Below, in pieces: positions 5,085 through 7,239 of a stretch of DNA of 7,239 nt. The translations under genes and the position numbers were made by a program. This DNA is from Cellulomonadaceae bacterium (GTDB lineage: Bacteria > Actinomycetota > Actinomycetes > Actinomycetales > Cellulomonadaceae), in contig JAITCK010000038.1 of NCBI GenBank assembly GCA_031283115.1, positions 1-7,239 on the forward strand. The letters run 5' to 3'. Position 1 is the stretch's first letter. The number at the start of each line of letters is the position of its first letter. The notes beneath the pieces were generated by a model. It worked only from the letters and a program-made list of their open reading frames with translations, did no database searches and was not told where the DNA came from.

Positions 5085-5798
5085 ATGAGTTCGACAATCA
5101 TGGGTGTTTCTGAAGAAGTTGAAACGGCAGGGAAGCGGACACGCTTGTCTGCGGAAAAACGCCGCGCCCTGCTGGTCGATTTGGGTGTTGAATGGCTGGC
5201 CAGCCGACCTCTTGAAGAGATCACGCCTGAAGGCTTGGCTGAGGCTGCCGGGGTGTCATCGGGCCTGATGTTCTATTATTTCGGCACGCGACAGGGCCTG
5301 CACGCAGAGATCCTTCACGCTGCCGCACAAAAGTTGTGGAGCGCTATTGACCCGCCTGAAAAGATGCCTCCACACGCCCGCATCTACTACATGTTGATGA
5401 CGGCTGTGAACTATGCGGCAGCAAATAATGCGCTGTTTTGGGCGATCAACCAGTCCATGTATTCCTTTGAACCACAGATTCGTGATGCCACCTTGCCGGT
5501 GCGCGAAGATGCCATCGAGTATGTTTGTTCGGCCTTATTCGAGATGGGTGTGCCGGATGTTCCGGCTATCCGGGTGTGTGTGCGCACCTGGGTGATCACT
5601 GTCGAGTCGCTGCTGAGAAACCAGTTCCAGTTACGGCACAAAGACCCTCGCAACCCAGAAAACCTCGACACGAGCCTCATCTCGTCCATTCTTGAACATT
5701 CCCTGTTCGGGATGATTGACACGTCGTTGACCTGGACGCGGTCGAGGGCCAACGAAGAATCCGTGACCAGCCACCTGGCCGCCACGCAAGGAGCCTAA
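5085..5798 (+). CDS. TetR-family transcriptional regulator
   Basis: This 237-residue cytoplasmic protein is a TetR-type repressor. The N-terminal DNA-binding domain spans about 24-71: a first helix (AEKRRALLVDLGVEWLAS), then the helix-turn-helix ITPEGLAEAAGVSSGLMFYYFGTRQ (split here as helix 46-55, turn, recognition helix 58-66), with the family's typical F-Y-Y-F-G-T-R-Q-G-L ending. The all-helical C-terminal part (about 75-220) is the ligand and dimer domain and is not assignable to a named subfamily; its ligand is unknown. The start may be ATG 5085 (leaderless) or in-frame ATG 5100; both lie outside the conserved domain. Codons here look less biased to C/G endings than in the NSS genes. An inverted repeat directly upstream suggests self-control. 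Possible targets are the co-directional NSS operon behind it or the convergent MATE exporter, TetR proteins often controlling efflux pumps; this is inference. Confidence 0.92.
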   Translation: MSSTIMGVSEEVETAGKRTRLSAEKRRALLVDLGVEWLASRPLEEITPEGLAEAAGVSSGLMFYYFGTRQGLHAEILHAAAQKLWSAIDPPEKMPPHARIYYMLMTAVNYAAANNALFWAINQSMYSFEPQIRDATLPVREDAIEYVCSALFEMGVPDVPAIRVCVRTWVITVESLLRNQFQLRHKDPRNPENLDTSLISSILEHSLFGMIDTSLTWTRSRANEESVTSHLAATQGA

Positions 5799-5812
5799 CC
5801 CGCCCGCCTCAT

Positions 5813-5831
5813 CCTGCCGTCATCCGGCAGG
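5813..5831. terminator. Second, overlapping hairpin between TetR and MATE genes
   Basis: CCTGCCG (5813-5819) pairs perfectly with CGGCAGG (5825-5831) across a 5-nt loop. The right arm shares 6 bases with the left arm of the neighbouring hairpin, so only one can form in one RNA. On the minus strand it would be the downstream hairpin for the MATE transcript, but no T-run follows on that side, so termination there is less certain. Confidence 0.4.
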
Positions 5832-5855
5832 GGCACCGAGACCCCTGCCTTCTTC
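5826..5855 (+). terminator. Hairpin terminator after the TetR gene
   Basis: GGCAGGGG (5826-5833) pairs perfectly with CCCCTGCC (5842-5849) across an 8-nt loop, and a T-rich run (TTCTTC, 5850-5855) follows. It lies 27 bp after the TetR stop and fits a rho-independent terminator for the plus strand. The T-run is interrupted, so strength is uncertain. Confidence 0.6.
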
Positions 5856-5869
5856 GCTGTCTGGCGTTG

Positions 5870-7239
5870 TCAGGCTGCCAGTTGGTGGGCTTCTCCCGTG
5901 CGGGCCAGATGCCGCAGGCCGGTGTCTGCGCGCTCTTGGGTGATGAGTTTTCGCCGTTGAACTAGCCAGGCGGGAACAACAATGACCAGGGCCGCCAGCC
6001 AGGCCAGGGGTGCGGCCAGCACGGCGCCCGTGAAGCCCAGCGGCCCCACCAGCAACAGGGCCGCGACCACACGCAGCAGGGTTTCAGCGGTGACAGCCAT
6101 GGAAGGAATGGATGACACGCCCAAGCCTTGCAGGGTGTTTCGCAGCACGAACTTCACGCCCTGCACCATGTAGGCGGCCGCCATGAGGGCGAAATAGGTT
6201 TGCACCAGGCCTAGCACTTCATGTGCGTGCACGCCCACAAAGAGGCTGGCGATGGGGCGGGCCAGCAGCCACATGGTCACCCCCAGCAGGCCAGCAAAAC
6301 CGACGGCCACCAGGGTGAGGCGGAAGACTCCCAGGCGGATGCGGTGCCACTGTTGGGCTCCCCGGTTTTGCGCGGTGAAGGTCACTTGGGCGATACCGAA
6401 GGACAGCAGGGGCATCATCACGAGCCCTTCAACGCGGACTGCCGCCGTGAAGGCGGCCACCGTGGTGGCGCCTAAGCCGTTGACGGCGAACTGGAGGGCC
6501 AGCACACCGACAGCCAGCATGGAGGTTTGCAAGCCCATTTGCAGGCCAGGGCGCAGGGTCTCCCCCATCTCGCGGGCGGTGACGCGCAGGTCGGCGCGGG
6601 TGATGCGCAGTGCGGGAACTTTTTTGATGATGACGATGACGCAGGCAACCACTGCGGCGCCTTGGGCGACGATGGTTGCGGCAGCGGCACCGCCTAGCCC
6701 AAATCCCAGCCATCCCACCAGCAGCACAACCAGTCCAGCGTTGACTAGGGTGGAAGCGATGAGGAAAACCAGCGGCGTTTTTGCGTCGCCTACGGCCCGC
6801 AGGGCAGCGCTCACATAGTTGAAGGCGACTGTCGCGCTGGCGCCGATGAAGGTCACTACCAGGTAGCGGGTGGCGCCGTCGATGATTTCTGGCGGGGTGC
6901 GCAGGGCGACAAGGAGGTTGTGGGAGAACAGCACGCCCACGGCGGTGAGGATGACGCCGATCACGGTCGAAGCCAAGAGGCCAGCGGCCACGTATCGGCG
7001 CATTTGCGGCAGGTTTCCGGCGCCGAAGGCCCGCGATACGGGGATGGTGAGGCCAGCCGATGACCCCCAAGAAAATCCGATGACAAGAAAGAGGACTGTT
7101 CCGGCTGACCCGACGGCTGCCAGGGCGTCTACGCCGATGAGCCTGCCCACCACGGTTGCGTCAGTGAAGGCATACATCTGCTGGAAGATGTTGCCCAGCA
7201 GCAAGGGCACGGCAAAAGCGAGGATCTTGCGCGTGGGCG
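5870..7239 (-). CDS. MATE-family multidrug/toxin efflux transporter (5' end outside window)
   Basis: The 455 visible residues belong to a MATE exporter, an inner-membrane antiporter that expels drugs or metabolites in exchange for Na+ or H+. Two homologous bundles of six helices are visible. The first opens with the family signature P-L-L-L-G-N-I-F-Q-Q-M-Y, followed by D-A-T-V-V-G-R (switch region) and S-R-A-F-G-A-G-N. The second begins near GLQMGLQTSML and carries the matching F-T-A-A-V-R-V and F-T-A-Q-N-R-G-A motifs. The tail after the last helix is short and basic, then hydrophilic. The reading frame stays open through the right edge and encodes PTRKILAFAV before the signature, as expected for MATE proteins, so the GTG at 7210 is an internal Val and only about 10-20 residues are missing. 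The gene converges on the TetR gene 71 bp away. Substrate and coupling ion are not readable from sequence. Confidence 0.92.
   Translation of the reverse strand, partial: PTRKILAFAVPLLLGNIFQQMYAFTDATVVGRLIGVDALAAVGSAGTVLFLVIGFSWGSSAGLTIPVSRAFGAGNLPQMRRYVAAGLLASTVIGVILTAVGVLFSHNLLVALRTPPEIIDGATRYLVVTFIGASATVAFNYVSAALRAVGDAKTPLVFLIASTLVNAGLVVLLVGWLGFGLGGAAAATIVAQGAAVVACVIVIIKKVPALRITRADLRVTAREMGETLRPGLQMGLQTSMLAVGVLALQFAVNGLGATTVAAFTAAVRVEGLVMMPLLSFGIAQVTFTAQNRGAQQWHRIRLGVFRLTLVAVGFAGLLGVTMWLLARPIASLFVGVHAHEVLGLVQTYFALMAAAYMVQGVKFVLRNTLQGLGVSSIPSMAVTAETLLRVVAALLLVGPLGFTGAVLAAPLAWLAALVIVVPAWLVQRRKLITQERADTGLRHLARTGEAHQLAA

Noticed and set aside
7208..7210. GTG at 7210 as start of the MATE gene
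   Set aside because: The frame continues upstream to the edge with residues (PTRKILAFA) expected before the P-L-L-L-G-N motif, so this is an internal valine.

Overview
The window reads as chromosomal DNA from a high-GC Gram-positive bacterium (Actinomycetota, probably order Actinomycetales; genus not resolvable by eye). Supporting signs are G/C-ending codons, GTG starts, an actinobacterial-type ROK glucokinase, a stand-alone Lrp/AsnC ligand-binding protein whose sequence is typical of that phylum, and TAnnnT -10 boxes placed 6-7 nt before start codons, as in actinobacterial leaderless genes. No mobile element, CRISPR array, tRNA or rRNA was seen.

Layout. (1) 1-492, minus: 5' part of a ROK-family glucokinase running off the left edge. 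(2) 561-839, plus: a 92-aa stand-alone Lrp/AsnC effector-binding domain, divergent from the kinase. (3) 872-1798, minus: a membrane-anchored YpfJ-type neutral zinc metallopeptidase, convergent with the Lrp-like gene. (4) 1799-2087: a 289-bp divergent intergenic region holding two pairs of 11-bp-period direct repeats and a foldable leader. (5) 2088-3494 and 3491-4939, plus: two tandem, translationally coupled sodium symporters of the NSS (SLC6/LeuT) family. (6) 4940-5084: a 145-bp gap with a 35-bp inverted repeat and the promoter of the next gene. (7) 5085-5798, plus: a TetR-type regulator. (8) 5799-5869: two overlapping hairpins between convergent genes. (9) 5870-7239, minus: a MATE-family exporter lacking only its extreme N-terminus at the right edge.

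How the genes may work together. The NSS pair is the core of the window: two related Na+-coupled importers, most likely for amino acids, made from one mRNA. The Lrp-like effector domain could sense amino acids, but nothing in the sequence ties it to the transporters. The TetR gene probably regulates itself through the 35-bp inverted repeat and could also control the NSS operon or the MATE exporter. Glucokinase and peptidase look like ordinary housekeeping genes.

No wholly new system is evident. The most unusual points are: four of four non-operonic genes with visible starts fit a leaderless-promoter layout; the NSS paralogues differ at substrate-site positions, and both appear to lack the usual extracellular-gate aspartate; a 50-bp exact repeat inside the paralogues suggests gene conversion or strong constraint; and the NSS operon, unlike its neighbours, has a structured leader next to possible response-regulator sites.
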